DNA of 64,000 bases, from positions 1-64,000 of the forward strand of contig JAZARR010000233.1 in the NCBI GenBank assembly GCA_037389465.1. The letters are read 5' to 3'. The notes beneath the pieces are model-generated. The model worked only from the letters and a program-made list of their open reading frames with translations, was not told where the DNA came from and ran no database searches. This DNA comes from Baylisascaris procyonis. Its lineage: Eukaryota; Nematoda; Chromadorea; Rhabditida; Ascarididae. This document shows, piece by piece, positions 25,600 through 38,539 of the stretch; within the stretch, counting starts at the first letter, position 1; each line of letters starts with the position of its first letter. The position numbers and the translations under genes were made by a program.

Positions 25600-27654
25600 C
25601 TGAAAAATAAATGTTGATTGGCATTAGTGAAGAGTAAACGAATTAATTAACGATTCGCCCATAATCTTTCGTTTTGTTTTTTTTTGTGTGAACACTTGGA
25701 TGGTAAATTGACGACTGTATGTTTTTCCTCACGATAGCAACGTAGGAAATGCGGCTATCAAGTTCCGCGTGGAAAATCTTTTAGAGAGAATATTGCAGCA
25801 CGAAGAGTTTGTTTCTCGCTTTTGATCGGCACTAATATGTTGAATAAATTACTTCATTTTTCCATATTATCCATCTACTCCCTATCATCTCTATAAGTGA
25901 TTCTCATTAGTAAGGTTTTTAGAAATTGTTTACCCACATATATCACCTGAGTGCTATACAATCCTTTAGAGTATAACACCATCCAACACACATCTCTCTG
26001 ACGAAACCTTTTCCATGATGCGCAATCATCTGAATTCACATCCCCTTCCGCTTTTCGATGAGTGAAAAAGAACTAGAAAGAAATAAAAACCCTTGAAAGG
26101 CGCAAATTTGAGCACTGGAAGATACTACAGGTTTTGAAAGTTCCCCCCTTGCACCGTTGAGGGTTTCCAGAGTTTAGTACACTTCTGGAACCTCCAAAAT
26201 TTTTCGGTCTGACGTTTTTCTTCTCCTTCTTCCTCTTCCTCTAATGGAAAACCTCCCATTAATAACCGCAGGAAATCACATTAAGCAGTTAACAACAATT
26301 TTTGCAACGGTGGATGGGGTGGGAGATAGAAGAAAAAACCGAAATGTTTTTTTCTGTATTTGAGCATTAACAAAATAATAGATATTTTAGAAATGTTATA
26401 GAGTTTACAAAGGTTGTATATGCATCAGTTATAAACTGATTTCTGTGGAAAGCGCGAGAAGTGAAAAAAAGCAACAACGATTTTAGTTAGATTCTAAAGA
26501 CGCAATCAAAAATCGTAACAGTACAGTATCAAGATGAATGATAACCCCCCGCAGCCACCCCCTCCCTTCTTTTTCTCTTCCCATTGAAAATCGCCGCAAC
26601 TCGAATGCTCATTCATCCTTAGCTCTTTTTTTTGGAACTTTTTTTTCTATCATTTGATTATATATAATCGACAACTGCATCTGACCATTCAAAATTTGGC
26701 ACTGACTCGCTCATCTGCAGATGAATACATGAATAGAGTTGTTCAAATGGGATGACGCATCCACAGCAGCATACCAATGATAGTCAGCGCAGTTACAACC
26801 CGCCAAAAAATCTCTTCATAGCAGTATAAACGATGGTTGGTTAATGAGCGGTAGATGCCCAATGTTTTTGCGATTATCGATATTAAAAAAAAAAGATTTG
26901 CATTCGTTATCAGAGAAAAATCCCCTTTATCAGTAATCAGTTTATTCAGAAACATCGAAGGAAATTTCACATACTCAATGCATTTGAAATGAGAATTTAA
27001 CTGCATATGAGTCTACTATATTGCGCAACGTTGCAACTTGTTACACCAAAATTATCCATCCTCTAATACACTTTTATGTTACTGTTGACATAGTGAGACT
27101 TTTTAAAATTCAAGGATTTTTTGCAATTACGCAATTAAGACATGAAGGAATCCTCCAAATTCTCGACGTTTCAAGAAGCAATTTTTTTCAAAAATAAAAC
27201 GGCAAAGAAAAAAAATACAAAGAAAAAAGAAGAAAAAAATAGTGAAGAGAAGAAAACTATAAAGATGGATGGCATTTGCTGCGGTGTTGAAAAACTTGGC
27301 GCATGCTCGTATTATAGTCTCAAATCGTTATAAAATTACGAAAAAATTGCAATGATTGTCGAAAATTTGAATTTGCATAATGCAAAAACTTTGAATAAAA
27401 AATATTAGAATAGCTCGAAGATGAGAGCGTTCTGCATTTGCATTTATACTTGCTCTACCAGTTGGGAATTTGCTTCACTCCAGTGATGTTTTTTCGCGAT
27501 CCCTATGGGATAATTATAGTTGAATTCTCCTCGAACATGACATTGAAATTGAAAGAAGTGGCAGAGGGATTCTCCGTATATGCAGTGACAAATTTCTTCA
27601 ATAGAAGTGGCAAGAATTTCTTCAGCCGATTGGGATGGGATCCTTTATTTTTTT

Positions 27655-27688
27655 AATATTATTATTATTATTATTATTGTTATTATTG
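27655..27688. repeat. (ATT)n microsatellite
   Basis: ATT trinucleotide run with one G interruption. A shorter ATT run follows at about 27,710-27,724, after a GCCAAGGCAAGAC / GGCAAGGAC pair, which suggests a local duplication. Confidence 0.85.
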
Positions 27689-27840
27689 CCAAGGCAAGAC
27701 AACGACGGATTTATTATTATTATTGGCAAGGACTAATCGAGAATTGATACTCATCGACTGATTTTGATAAGCATTTCGACAATCAAAATTTTTTAATTAC
27801 CAAAAGCAAAGTCGCGTCAACCTTTGCAACAATCCTGTAT

Positions 27841-27877
27841 TTTCATATATATTTATATGTCTAAAATATATATGAAA
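27841..27877. repeat. Perfect 14-bp inverted repeat
   Basis: Arms 27,841-27,854 (TTTCATATATATTT) and 27,864-27,877 around a 9-base loop. AT-rich, so less surprising than the hairpins at 4.4 and 35.9 kb. Confidence 0.85.
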
Positions 27878-28605
27878 CATAGGATCATTATACATATAAA
27901 TATTTATAAAAAATTTTATACAACATTTTTACATCACAACGATCATCTATATTCAGCTAATTTCAAACATTTTAATAGTTCATAATGTTTTTAGTGTTTG
28001 AAAAATATAGGACAGTTACCGCAATATATTTTATCAATACCAATCCAATATTTTAATTCTTTGAATTAAGTTTTTACGATCGTTTTGAGTCGTTAATCAA
28101 ATTTTTCATAGATAGCTTTTCCTTTTGTCTTTCATCAGTTCACTTATTAGTGCCATATTTCAATAGGTGATGCTTGTGAAGCCAACCTCATAAGGATATT
28201 TTCGAATAATTGCTTCTGCCAGTTTGAGTTTTTTCTCCTTTATTAATTACTGCCCCCACCTACTCCCTCTCTCCCCGCTTATTTACTAGCCAAATCCACT
28301 CATTTCTAAATCTTCCACACTGCGAACGCAGGAAAGTTACCAATAAAATATAAGATCAGCAGAATAATTCGTTTTTATTTCAATCAATCTCTAAACTCCA
28401 ATGCAGCTATATTAAAAAGAGATTCACTTTCCTGTAATAATCTAAATGGTGCAAAATGAGAAAGCGATCACTTTCTCAATTTTTTTACTGATAATTTAAT
28501 ACGTACTAAAAATTTCCACATAAAATTATTCCCCTAAAAATCATTTTTCCAAAATTTTCATCATTTTTACACCATTAAACAATTCAATAAATTTTCGTCC
28601 CTTTT

Positions 28606-28791
28606 TTAAAGAAATATTAAATGGGAAACCATAGAAAGCAACAATAACGAAACGAAGAGTGAAGAGCCCCATGTGGAGATGTATAGCGTTTTTTGATTTA
28701 TATCTGAATGAACCCTAATAATGGGATACTTTTTAACCTCATGAAAGAAAAACGTTCCATCATAAACAATTTTCAAGGAAGAACTTCCTTC
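28606..28791 (-). other. Possible last exon with GPI-signal-like or membrane tail
   Basis: An open frame of about 62 codons (GSSSLKIVYDGTFFFHEV onwards) ends in a hydrophobic tail, SLFVSLLLLSMVSHLIFL, then a stop. That shape fits a GPI-attachment signal or a single C-terminal membrane segment. The upstream acceptor is weak and I could not chain it in phase to other exons, so it may be chance. Confidence 0.22.
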
Positions 28792-29199
28792 CAAATATGA
28801 CTATTGCTTCGTTAAGGCAAATTACAAGTTGCAGAAGTTTTTTGCTAGTGTTCCAAACATGAAGGGGCTGTTAGAATCATGAAATTATCGAGCGCGAGAC
28901 TGAATCGCGGCATGGGAGGTTCACAAGACAGGACACTCTTGTTTTGCAAATCCATATCACTTATTGGAAATAATATATTCGTTCCTAGCGGGATAATCCG
29001 AGACCCGAATATTCCTGGATAGTAACCACACCGACTTGGTTCGAATCAATGCAGAGAATTTCGAGTTGAAATATGTGAAGAGATCGGATAGATGAGCAAA
29101 AAGAACGCCATATAAAGGAGGCATAAAATATAAAAATATAGAGGAAAGTTGATGCTATGAATATGTGAATAGGAAAAAATGCTTGCCGTTTGCTTGATG

Positions 29200-29400
29200 T
29201 GCAAGATTTTGAAGAGTTGAAATGAGTCTCACAGAAGAAACTCTAAGTAGAAGGCGAAGGTGTTCCTCTCCTTTGCTGAGGGTTGCCGCATCTCGTGTAC
29301 ACTCACACGTTCCAACATCAAACGGTGTTCGCATGTCATCCACACTTACCACTGTTCTTTCGTTAATCTGCGAGAAGCAATCTTCATCATGTGAAAATTA
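29200..29400 (-). other. Coding-like segment, cysteine-containing
   Basis: On the minus strand the frame HDEDCFSQINERTVV, then SVDDMRTPFDVGTCECT, stays open for about 75 codons. Within it lie an acceptor-like TTGCTTCTCGCAG, a donor GTG|GTAAGTG (near 29,347) and a donor TCT|GTGAGA. Composition resembles a real secreted-protein exon more than chance. No family recognised; the exon boundaries are ambiguous. Confidence 0.3.
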
Positions 29401-29709
29401 TTTTTTTTATCATTCGAAATGATTTTTATCTTTCAAGATAATCTACCATTAAAATCGATGCAATAAAGCTAGGAAAAACAACATATTTCTGGAGCCAGAG
29501 GCTTTAATTTCTGACATCGAATGTATTAAAAACATGCAAGAGTATTTCACCAGCATGACCTTCCGTAAGATGTTTCCTAGTCTTCGTAAAGCCGACTACA
29601 CTCCGCACGTTTTCGAGCTTGAGAGTTTAAAATATAGAAGAGTAATGCTTGATTTGGCATTACGCTATAAAATTATCAATGCATTTTCTGATATATCCTT
29701 CGACAGTCT

Positions 29710-29870
29710 CTTTGCTTTTGCTTCTCATCGCAGTCGCCATGATCATCGTTTTTAGTTGGCATACAAGATGTGCTCACTGAACAACATTCTACACAGCTTC
29801 CAGTATTGAGTGGTGCGGGTTGGAAATTGCATTCCGGAAAATACTGCAGATGCTGGGAATTTGACTGTAT
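29710..29870 (-). other. Coding-like cysteine-rich segment
   Basis: Behind AATACAG and ATCTGCAG acceptors the minus strand reads YFPECNFQPAPLNTG, SCVECCSVSTSCMPTKNDD, HGDCDEKQKQRDC. That is seven or more cysteines in about 50 residues, then a TGA. A GTGAGC donor inside it (after VECCS) offers a shorter exon in phase 0. It could extend the signal-peptide exon at 32,361-32,423, also phase 0, as a small secreted protein or as the glypican N-lobe. Neither is proven. Confidence 0.33.
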
Positions 29871-32360
29871 TTAGGTATCGTCTCAAGCATTTCACTCTGC
29901 ACTCTATTGTAAAAATGGTTTACTGCTAAACAATCAAGGAAATAACAAATTCTAAAAAATTGATGCAAAAAATGTGTCTCAATATATCGTGCAGCGCTGC
30001 TTTATGATATATTCCCAAACCTATGATACATGCGCATTTATATTGTTCATATACTCTACCGCTTCATTCAGTCTTCTTTATTCTTCTACGAATAAAAATT
30101 ATTCTCTCTCGAACCGCCAACCGACTCAGATTCTTGAACACTTATTTATTGATGTAATTTGTAAACGGTGAAATGGACCAAGAAAATATTGTACATTAGA
30201 AATGTTGATATTAGGGATTTCACAAAAGTTTAGAGGAATTAAAATTATAGAAAAAGACATTTCATCGGTTTAATTTTCACTGAAAATTTTTTAAATGATT
30301 TCCCCATTTTTTAGAACACGCTTTTGAGCGCTTCAGATTGCGTCTATATTTTTCTACTGATCTTAATGCAATTGGTTATGTTCTCCTGCAAATAGATTGG
30401 TAAGTTAATGACAATTGATTTCATAGCGTCACAAAATGTTGTGATGTCAACGCTAAAAGAATCATCGAAGATTGCAAAGAGCATTTGCTATTTTTTTCTA
30501 TTTGTATAAATATACTCTTTAAAATCTGCTTGTATGGTTTAGTATAGTATTTGTATGAGAAATGATGGTAACAACAACTGAATCATTGTAGAAGTGTTGA
30601 GAGGAATGTTGTATGGGATTATTGAATGCAGTTACGCATTAGGCTCGTAACGGCTGAGGTGAGTGGCGTGAAAAGTGCAACAGATACATTTGTAACTTTC
30701 GCATGAACTCAGCACATTCCTAGACTATCGTCCCACCATAGAAGCATCTTCATTTGATCGTTTCGGAAAGCAGCTCGCAGTATCGGTGCTTCGACAATGG
30801 ATTGATTGTTCGTTAGAGCAAGCAATCAAAACTCAATATTGCAACCACTTTGTGGCTCTTAGTAAGTTTCTATTACAGAGGTCGAATCAGTGTGCTGTGA
30901 AAACATTGCTTCCCTGCATCTCCGACGGGGAGTGATTCCTCGCTTTTTTCATCGAGATCTTTTCCCGTACGATCGTTACCCGACTTTTTGTTGCTCTTCT
31001 CTCCATTTCCCTATCAAATAAGCAAAGAAAATGCCTTTTTGTATTGCAATGCAATCCAACTTTTTGCTCTCCTGCTGTCCGCTGGAATCATGTAGCCAAA
31101 TTACTCTCCCAGTTCTTATTCTACCCAAAGTAAATCATTGCATTCGAAGCCACAGTACATAGAGGTCTTCTCCCAGCGCAGAAGACAACGCATTGATTGC
31201 CGCACCACCTTAGCTCAACCTTAATAACAAATGTGATCACATCCTGTGCTACCCATCAGATACTACTCTTCTTTTTCAACTTCATCGCCTCATCCTAGCC
31301 GCTAAGTAATATAGGTAACATTAGAACATCCTGAATTCGTAGCACAGCAACTTTTTCGTAACCTTCGCTCAGTGAATTATTCAGCGCTTTGTATGGTGAG
31401 AACTTAACCAGTCTTAGAACTTCTCCTTAGAACCCTCCCATGTTTCTTTATCGGAAATCAAACATATTTTTACAAACAAAAATCACGCGCCGGAAATTTG
31501 TGAACCGGAAAGTGTTGAAACAATGTGTTATGCAGCTGACGTCAACACTATTAACTAAACGTTGAGACGGAATTCTTTAAATATTTGTCCTGGAAGATAA
31601 CACTACGTATGGAGACATCTTTAACGACGTTCTTATCAATGTCGATCATTGAAAGGTGAGCTGCTTACGCTATCACTATTACATTATTCACGTTGATCAA
31701 TTATTTCTTTGTATTGCCTTCATTGGTACTATAATTTTGCTATTAAATATTATAATTTCCATTGATTTATACTTCTTAACTCTTTGGGGGCGATTCATTT
31801 CTCTCATGAGCATTGTTGTAGCATTGTACTATTTTGCTAAATTTAGTAAACTTATTTTTCAAATCAAACGTTTATTGATCATTTTTTTGATCGTTTTGAA
31901 CATTTTACGATCAAAACGAAGCAAAGTTAAAGATAAAATATAAATATCTAATTGGATAATGTCCCTATAAAAATCGATCGGTAGAATAGAGGTTGAATAG
32001 AACCATATCATACACATCTATACGCATAGACAAATACATTGCTTCAGCAGTATATGTGCAATAGTTTGCATCTTACGTAAGTAATATTGGAAAATTCGGC
32101 AACTTCAACGCTGCATAAAAATTTACATTCGTTGAAACTAATTTGCAAAAAAATTCGTTGCAAAATTGATGTTACTAATTGATATTACTTATTATCAATA
32201 AGCTAAAAGAAATATAATATGAAGAATGGCTTCGAATTATTCTTTGATAATTGCTGATAGAACTTTTTGTGTCATAAATTATCATATCAGAAACTATTTT
32301 GATAATAAAAAAATGAAATATAATATTAAATAATTTAGATTTGAAAATCGGATTGCTTAC

Positions 32361-32423
32361 CTTTTCACATGTTAATAAAGAAACGCTAACGAGTAATGTT
32401 AACGTTTGAAGATTTCCACACAT
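32361..32423 (-). CDS. Signal-peptide first exon of a secreted protein
   Basis: MCGNLQTLTLLVSVSLLTCEK (21 codons) followed by an excellent donor AAG|GTAAGC, phase 0. A TATTTACAG acceptor lies 37 bases upstream (AG at 32,459-32,460), consistent with trans-splicing of a short 5' leader. The peptide has a hydrophobic core and a Cys shortly before the exon end. It is the nearest plausible 5' exon upstream of the cysteine-rich segments at 29.2-29.9 kb and of the glypican exons on the same strand. It may therefore start one of those genes. Which one, and across which introns, cannot be told from the sequence alone. Confidence 0.42.
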
Positions 32424-34486
32424 CGTAAACACTTTCACAATCTTCGCCTCTTTTACACCTGTAAATATTTTTCATTATTATTTAAAAGTGATCTTTGTTG
32501 CAATGTCCAGCGAATCTTTATTTATAATAATATAATATTGCAAGATATTCGTGAAAAAGTTATCTTTAAATATTACAGTAAACATGAAATAAAAGTTCCG
32601 GTAGTGATATAGAACACAACATCCAATAACTGTTCGATTGCACTCCTTACGGATAAATGTAATAAACTGTAAGGAAACGAGAAAATAATAGTAAGATATT
32701 GTTGGTTGGCGAATCTTCCATCTAGTAGATTTTAAATATGGTCGTTGAAGAACATTGAAAACCTTTACATTCTAGGCTTTTCTCATATATTTTTATTGAC
32801 TTTTTTTTTATCTTAACGCGTCATAAGTCAAAGTCAATTACTCATAGAGAGAATCAAAAATTATTTTTCAGCATAAACGAACTATCAAATTAAATATAGT
32901 AAAAAAATATGACAAATAAATGTGTGAAATTAAATATATGAAATTAAATCAAATAATAAATATGTAAAATATTAAAAAAATTAAAATCTTAATGACTAAT
33001 ACATTGTTTAGAATTATAATAAATTATCAGCGAAAGTGAAATTTAGATTGAATGCTACTAAGCGTTAACTTATTCTATAACTTATTTAAGCCCACGCGCC
33101 TAATAGCACGGCTAATGACACCTTTCAATGAATAAATATGGGCAGCGCAATTGTTGCTAAGCGATATAATAAGGGAATGACAGTAGTGGAAATCAACATG
33201 TAAACAACAAGAAACACTTCAATTTTACCCAAAACAATAAGAATCATTGATCAACTTCAAAAAAAAAAACGACAAGCGTTGCTGATTGCCACATAATAAT
33301 AAATATAACTCCTTATCACCATTGTTAATTTGGGCCACCGCTGAGCGAAAAAAAAATTACAAATAAAAATACATGTAAAATATATCATAAAGGAATTTTA
33401 CTAATAAAATACAATAAACTCATAAATATGTGCATTGGAGACATTTTTATTTATGTAAAATTTAGTCTAAATTAAAATAGAATTTTTTAATGGATGAAAA
33501 TAAACAATGGAAATATTAAAGAAAATTGCTTTGTAGATTCATTTTGAAGCGTTTATTGCTATTGGTAAATTGAGAAACAAAAAATAAAACCCACTCGATC
33601 AATCATTTTTTTATCAATTTTTTTTTTTAAACTGGACTTTGAAAATCAGAAAAAATGTTTTTTTTTATTGAGGCGTAAAGAAATATTGCTTTCAAAAAAG
33701 TTGAATATATTGACAACAATCTAGATTGTTATCAAATGAAAAGTTTATTACTAACTCTCCAGTGAGTACGTCGCATAATTACATTTAAAAAAAAACTGAA
33801 TGAATAAACTTATCAGCGAAAATTGCAAAAAAAGTACTTTCTACTATATCATAATCGTAGCGCGAATCGGCAGTTCACTATTTTTATTAGACATTCCGCT
33901 GCTGCGATTATGAGAAGTATCGCTGATCAGTCTATAGGATTGAAATAACATCAAAGCATTATTGCTTGCTGAATTTCTGTGAGTAAATTAATTTTTACAA
34001 TTTCTTATAACTTAACTTGATACTGATGAATGCAACTGAAAGTGAACTTCTAATTGTTTCCCAAATTCGATTTCAAAATTTGTATGTTTAAACTCGAGAA
34101 GAGACGAATAAACACAGATATCAATTAGCAGATCATACTCTTATGGATAGATTCGGATCCATACAATGGGAAGAATTCTTATCGTCAATTATACCAATAT
34201 GCAATCCGCTCGACGTTCGATGTGCAATATGTATTGCGATATTGTAATCGCTTAAATATACAACTATTTTCTCTTGATGATTTTATTTTTCATTTATTAA
34301 GTGCGATCATATGCATATTTTGTGTAACATAAATCCGGTAATTAACTTTCGAAAATAGAAAGTACGAACGGCTTTTTTTAATTGGTCGTTATTAGCATTT
34401 TTATAAGTGAGTGGATCGTAGTGAGAAAAAGGGCTTTTGGAGTAGAATTGAAGCAATAGATCGGAGAAGAAAATGCAACCACGGAG

Positions 34487-34487
<1 letters not shown>

Positions 34488-34534
<47 letters not shown>
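34488..34534. repeat. (AT)n microsatellite
   Basis: Pure AT run of about 47 bases. Confidence 0.95.
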
Positions 34535-34537
<3 letters not shown>

Positions 34538-35943
34538 TTTCATTTAAAGTACTATTCAAAAGTCATTTTTAATAGGTGCATTTTGCATATAATCATTGCA
34601 CCTTGCTTCTTAAATACGTCAAATCTGAATGCCCAATTGATCGATAAAGTGATCTACGCATAGGTGGAACCACATTATCTTTGGCTTATTATCATTCATG
34701 CATTATTATAGATATGTTTCAAACAACAATTAGAACAAGCTAATCTATTCGATAGAATCTCTTTTCAAATAGTCCTATTTCATCGCCAAAACTCTTATAC
34801 TCTTAATCTCAATCTATCTAGGCAGATAGGTACTTTCGACGAATTTAAAAATTCAATAGCCAAATTCAGGTATGCAGATAAGCAAACTAATTCCCTCTTA
34901 GATATACAAACGCAAAGCTGCAAAGTCTTATCAAGTGTTTTGCAGTAACTAAAGAAACATATAAAAAGAGGGAATCCGGTGAATAGCTGAAGTTGAGATT
35001 TCATTGTTGGCGATGAAACGTGGTCAGTTCGAAGGAGCGACGGGAAGTACGACAAACGATTGGTGACGCGATACGGGTGCTTGCAAGGAGCGGCGCCAGT
35101 GTGGGGCTCACATGCAAATATTAGTTCATCAGATGGTAACACTTTAGTGCGCTCATAATCGCACAAATAGATGCAAACACTTCAGCAGTTATTCACAGCT
35201 CACCATGATTACTTTTGAGCTGAAGCTCCAGCTCGAGTTCAAGCTTCAGTCAATATGTGCTTGGCAGTGGCCATCAATGGCAAAAATTCAAAATAACCGA
35301 GAAATAACGATTAAGAAATACTATTTTATAGCGGTTGGAAGTAAGCGTATATCAGCGTCGTCAATCAAAAGTACTCTACATAGCAGCTTTATGTTTAAAT
35401 TTTCAATTTACTGATTTAAGAAGTGCATTTTTAGGTGAAATATTAGTGGCAAGCAAGTCTTAGTTGATCTTATCAAAAATCTATCCTCTTCTATGATTAT
35501 TCAAAAAAAAACAATGAAAAAATACCAAGCATTGCGCTTCACTATGAAAGTAACAGCTTGTTCAGAATCTTAGCCAGAAATTTTTATTTGCCTTCACAAA
35601 GTCGATCATACGACACAAAATTTACAAATAAAAATTTGAAAGCATATTTAGATATTTATTGCTTCTTTGAAAGTTGGTAAAAGGAATACAAGGAATTTAG
35701 GAAGTGATAATAGGGTGCATTGCATAAGTGCCGATTTCCAGCAGGTAAGCTAGCTTTAGTGGCCTGCAGGTTGAAATTGATGTGGCACAGAGATTCTGAT
35801 CCCTGGTGAGCTCTCTGATAGGGTCCATAACTTTCCTCTCCACCCAGACTTTTCCTTTCTCCACTTTCGATCAGAATCTCCAACTCTACGAGTTGTTCCC
35901 AGTCAATATCTCTTCGACCAAAGATCACATTCTAATGTGGCGC

Positions 35944-35985
35944 GGAGTACCCGATCACCGACCATTGCTCGGGGATCGGTACTCC
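35944..35985. repeat. GC-rich near-perfect hairpin, 7-base loop
   Basis: From GGAGTACCCGATC the sequence folds back onto GATCGGTACTCC. There are sixteen base pairs in all, including CCGA/TCGG next to the loop CCATTGC, with one A-G mismatch (35,957/35,973) and one bulged C (35,952). It is GC-rich in AT-rich surroundings. Possible roles are a structured RNA, a protein-binding palindrome or part of an exon. Confidence 0.85.
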
Positions 35986-36305
35986 TTATACGAACAACAC
36001 ATACAAGAATTTCTCTCAGCAGCACACCAGTTAGAAGAACCAAGCATATTTGTACATGCATGCATACACAAGCACCGACGTAGTAAGAATTCATATTTAG
36101 AGTGCATTAGCACGTTTTAGCTTTATAAAAATCCAAATGTGCAAAACGACACAACTCGACTATCACTTTTGTGATTCAGGCTTACCGATGATAAAAGTAA
36201 ATAAGTTGGTGAATTTCAGAGTGGCAATCCAAAGGGTAAAACGCGCGAACCGAACGATTAGCCACTGGTCAGTTGTCATCGTATATCCGCCGACCTCATC
36301 CTACT

Positions 36306-36315
36306 GGCCCCGCCC
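36306..36315. promoter_or_regulatory. GC box
   Basis: GGCCCCGCCC, an Sp1/KLF-type GC box, within a small GC-rich patch (36,240-36,330). It is similar in kind to the cluster at 6.39 kb. No adjacent gene start could be fixed, so promoter function is inference. Confidence 0.25.
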
Positions 36316-36999
36316 TCAGCATCTCCTTTACCCTCAAACGTATTCGAATAATCAGCGAGATCTTTGAAGTGAAGATTAGCTACGATCGCACACATTCAGT
36401 CGATTATTCAATGCAGTTAGCAGAACATTCCTGTTAGTGAAGCATAAGTAATATTTATACAAATTTCGGTAATGTTAAGCGCATGAAGAGCATATGGAAG
36501 GTGACCCTATCCCTTCAAATGTTTTCACCTTTGGCATCTTCAAAAAAATTTTTTTATGAATTACTACGACCACTCGCGCAATTTTTGCACAAGAGAACAT
36601 TTTTACCATCCGATTTATGTAAAATGAAAAATCGTTCCATATAAAAAACCTTTAAACCTGTTACCACCTCTTGAAATTAAGTGACCATCTTAAAAAATGG
36701 ATATAAGAGGTCACCTTTATGCCCATTAAAAACCGTTACGTTACCTGCAGCGAATGGCGCGTCCCGCATTGAATACATAGGTAGTCGCCTAGACACATAA
36801 ATATCCACGCTCAAGACGCTATCGTAATGGTTTATTTACTTATTTATTATTTATTCCTTTAATTTTTGCTTTTCTCACTTCAGTGTCTCGTAGTGGGAAA
36901 ACGTACACAGGAATATGTAATAATCTCTAAAGACTAGAAACGTATCAAAAGAAACCAACTAGGGTGCAAGGTTATCAATAAAAAAGCTGGAGACCATGA

Positions 37000-37002
<3 letters not shown>

Positions 37003-37054
<52 letters not shown>
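37003..37054. repeat. (AT)n microsatellite with CTGAT/ATCAG edges
   Basis: Pure AT run of about 52 bases, bounded by CTG on the left and CAG on the right, so the whole tract is a palindrome. Confidence 0.95.
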
Positions 37055-37057
<3 letters not shown>

Positions 37058-38048
37058 CTAAACGATAGTCGATTAGAATGTTCCGGTTATGATACTAACA
37101 GCGCTGCAGATATTAGCCGAAATGAACTTTTCGATGCAATAAGGGCACATTAATTAGTAACCTTTGATGCATATTCCAAATGGCGATATCGCGTATGCAA
37201 AATAATAAGTGCACTTCCAAAAGTGTATTATTGGAATTTTAATAAGAGAGGCAAGTGCCAATTTGCATCTCCGATTGCCTCATATATCCATTGTATGTCT
37301 ATTTCATTCATGTTCACTCCTTATAAAGCATTCAGCCAACAAGTTTGCTCAATCATACAAACCTTCCTATTCAGTAGTTTCTACTCTATTCAAATGAGCA
37401 CTACGATTAGTGGCTGAAAAATAAGACTACCTTAAAGAGCCTTCAATATAGTTTATAAAATCTTTTCTGCCAACTATTGACAGCTCTCTTTATTATTACG
37501 ACTATTGGCATATCAGAGAAGGATATTAGAAGCATGTGCTCCTTTCTTTCTCTCCCCATCTCCTATTCCTTCCCATGCTCATTCTTAAGTGGTAATAAAA
37601 TTTTAGTAGTTTTTGGATATTTCTTCAACAATTTTATCGAAGAGTAAAAAAGATGTAAGAAATTTTCCATTGATTAAGCTGTCGTTCTAAACTTGTTGGC
37701 AAAATTTTATTTTTGTTAGCAAAATCCATAAAATTCTTCTTTTAATATTCCAAAATTTTTCAGCTATACCTTTCTCTTTGCATCAACGTCTCTTTTTACC
37801 TAATCAATTCCCTCATTCCAAAGAATAATCATAGATATGCCATTAAACAACGGATATAATAATACAGTAAAATACTTTCCATTGCTATTTCATTCACAAT
37901 AACTTCAATCAACGCTCTCCTCGATGAAATCTTCGCAACTCTTTTATTTGTCTCCTTACTGAACATAATTTCATCGTTGCCATTATTTCTTCACTTAGCC
38001 GCTTAGCACTTCAATAAATTTTCGTACGTGAAAGAGATTGGTATGAAT

Positions 38049-38160
38049 TATCGAGTTGTTGCATTACACAATTGCAGTTCAAGTGTAATGCATTGCAAAT
38101 CGCTTTATCGAATTATTCCATTATATAATTGCAATTCGAGTGTAATGCAATTGCAAATCG
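38049..38160. repeat. Imperfect tandem duplication, 54-55 bp unit
   Basis: Copies 38,049-38,102 and 38,106-38,160 share TATCGA...AATTGCA(G/A)TTC(A/G)AGTGTAATGCA...TTGCAAATCG. Copy 1 also contains a perfect 10-bp inverted repeat, TGCATTACAC / GTGTAATGCA, with a 13-base loop. Confidence 0.8.
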
Positions 38161-38452
38161 TACGATAATTGCAAACGAAAATATACAATTGTGAATGCAT
38201 CGTAAGAAAAGATTTATTTCTTAGAAGCGTTTAACGCTAACAGTTGTGTAAACGAACAAGACGTATGGTTGAGTGATAGTTGCAAGATTCGATATCAACA
38301 CATTTACGAACTCTTAGATCGGCATTAATTTATAGAGCCACTTAGAGATGCGATTAAATGGCGTTTCTATCGTTGCGAATTGAGCCGCCTCTCATTTTTA
38401 CCTGGCTGATGTTTATTTCACTTAACACTAATCCTTCCCACGCTAATATAGT

Positions 38453-38539
38453 TTATCACAATTCACCTGCACTTATCTTCGTTATCACAACTCAGCTACA
38501 CCTGTCTTTTTTATCGCAATTTACCTACACTAATCTACG
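38453..38539. repeat. Minisatellite, three 29-bp units
   Basis: Units at 38,453-38,481, 38,482-38,510 and 38,511-38,539 all begin TTATC(A/G)CAA and share CACC/CAGC/TACC TACAC-like middles. A degenerate fourth start (TTGTCAATCC) follows. Confidence 0.8.

Noticed and set aside
26162..26192. Hairpin TTCCAGA / TCTGGAA
   Set aside because: A 7-bp stem plus a bulged extension is within what chance gives over 64 kb.
29036..29066. tRNA or pol III B box (GGTTCGAATCA); similar GGTTTGATTCC at 13,228
   Set aside because: The bases flanking the T-loop motif do not form a T-arm stem and no acceptor or D arm is found upstream.
30690..30940. Plus-strand open stretch (DYRPTIEASSFDRFGKQLAV onwards) as a gene
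   Set aside because: It lacks a start and a clear acceptor, the opposite strand is nearly as open, and no family is recognisable; left unannotated.
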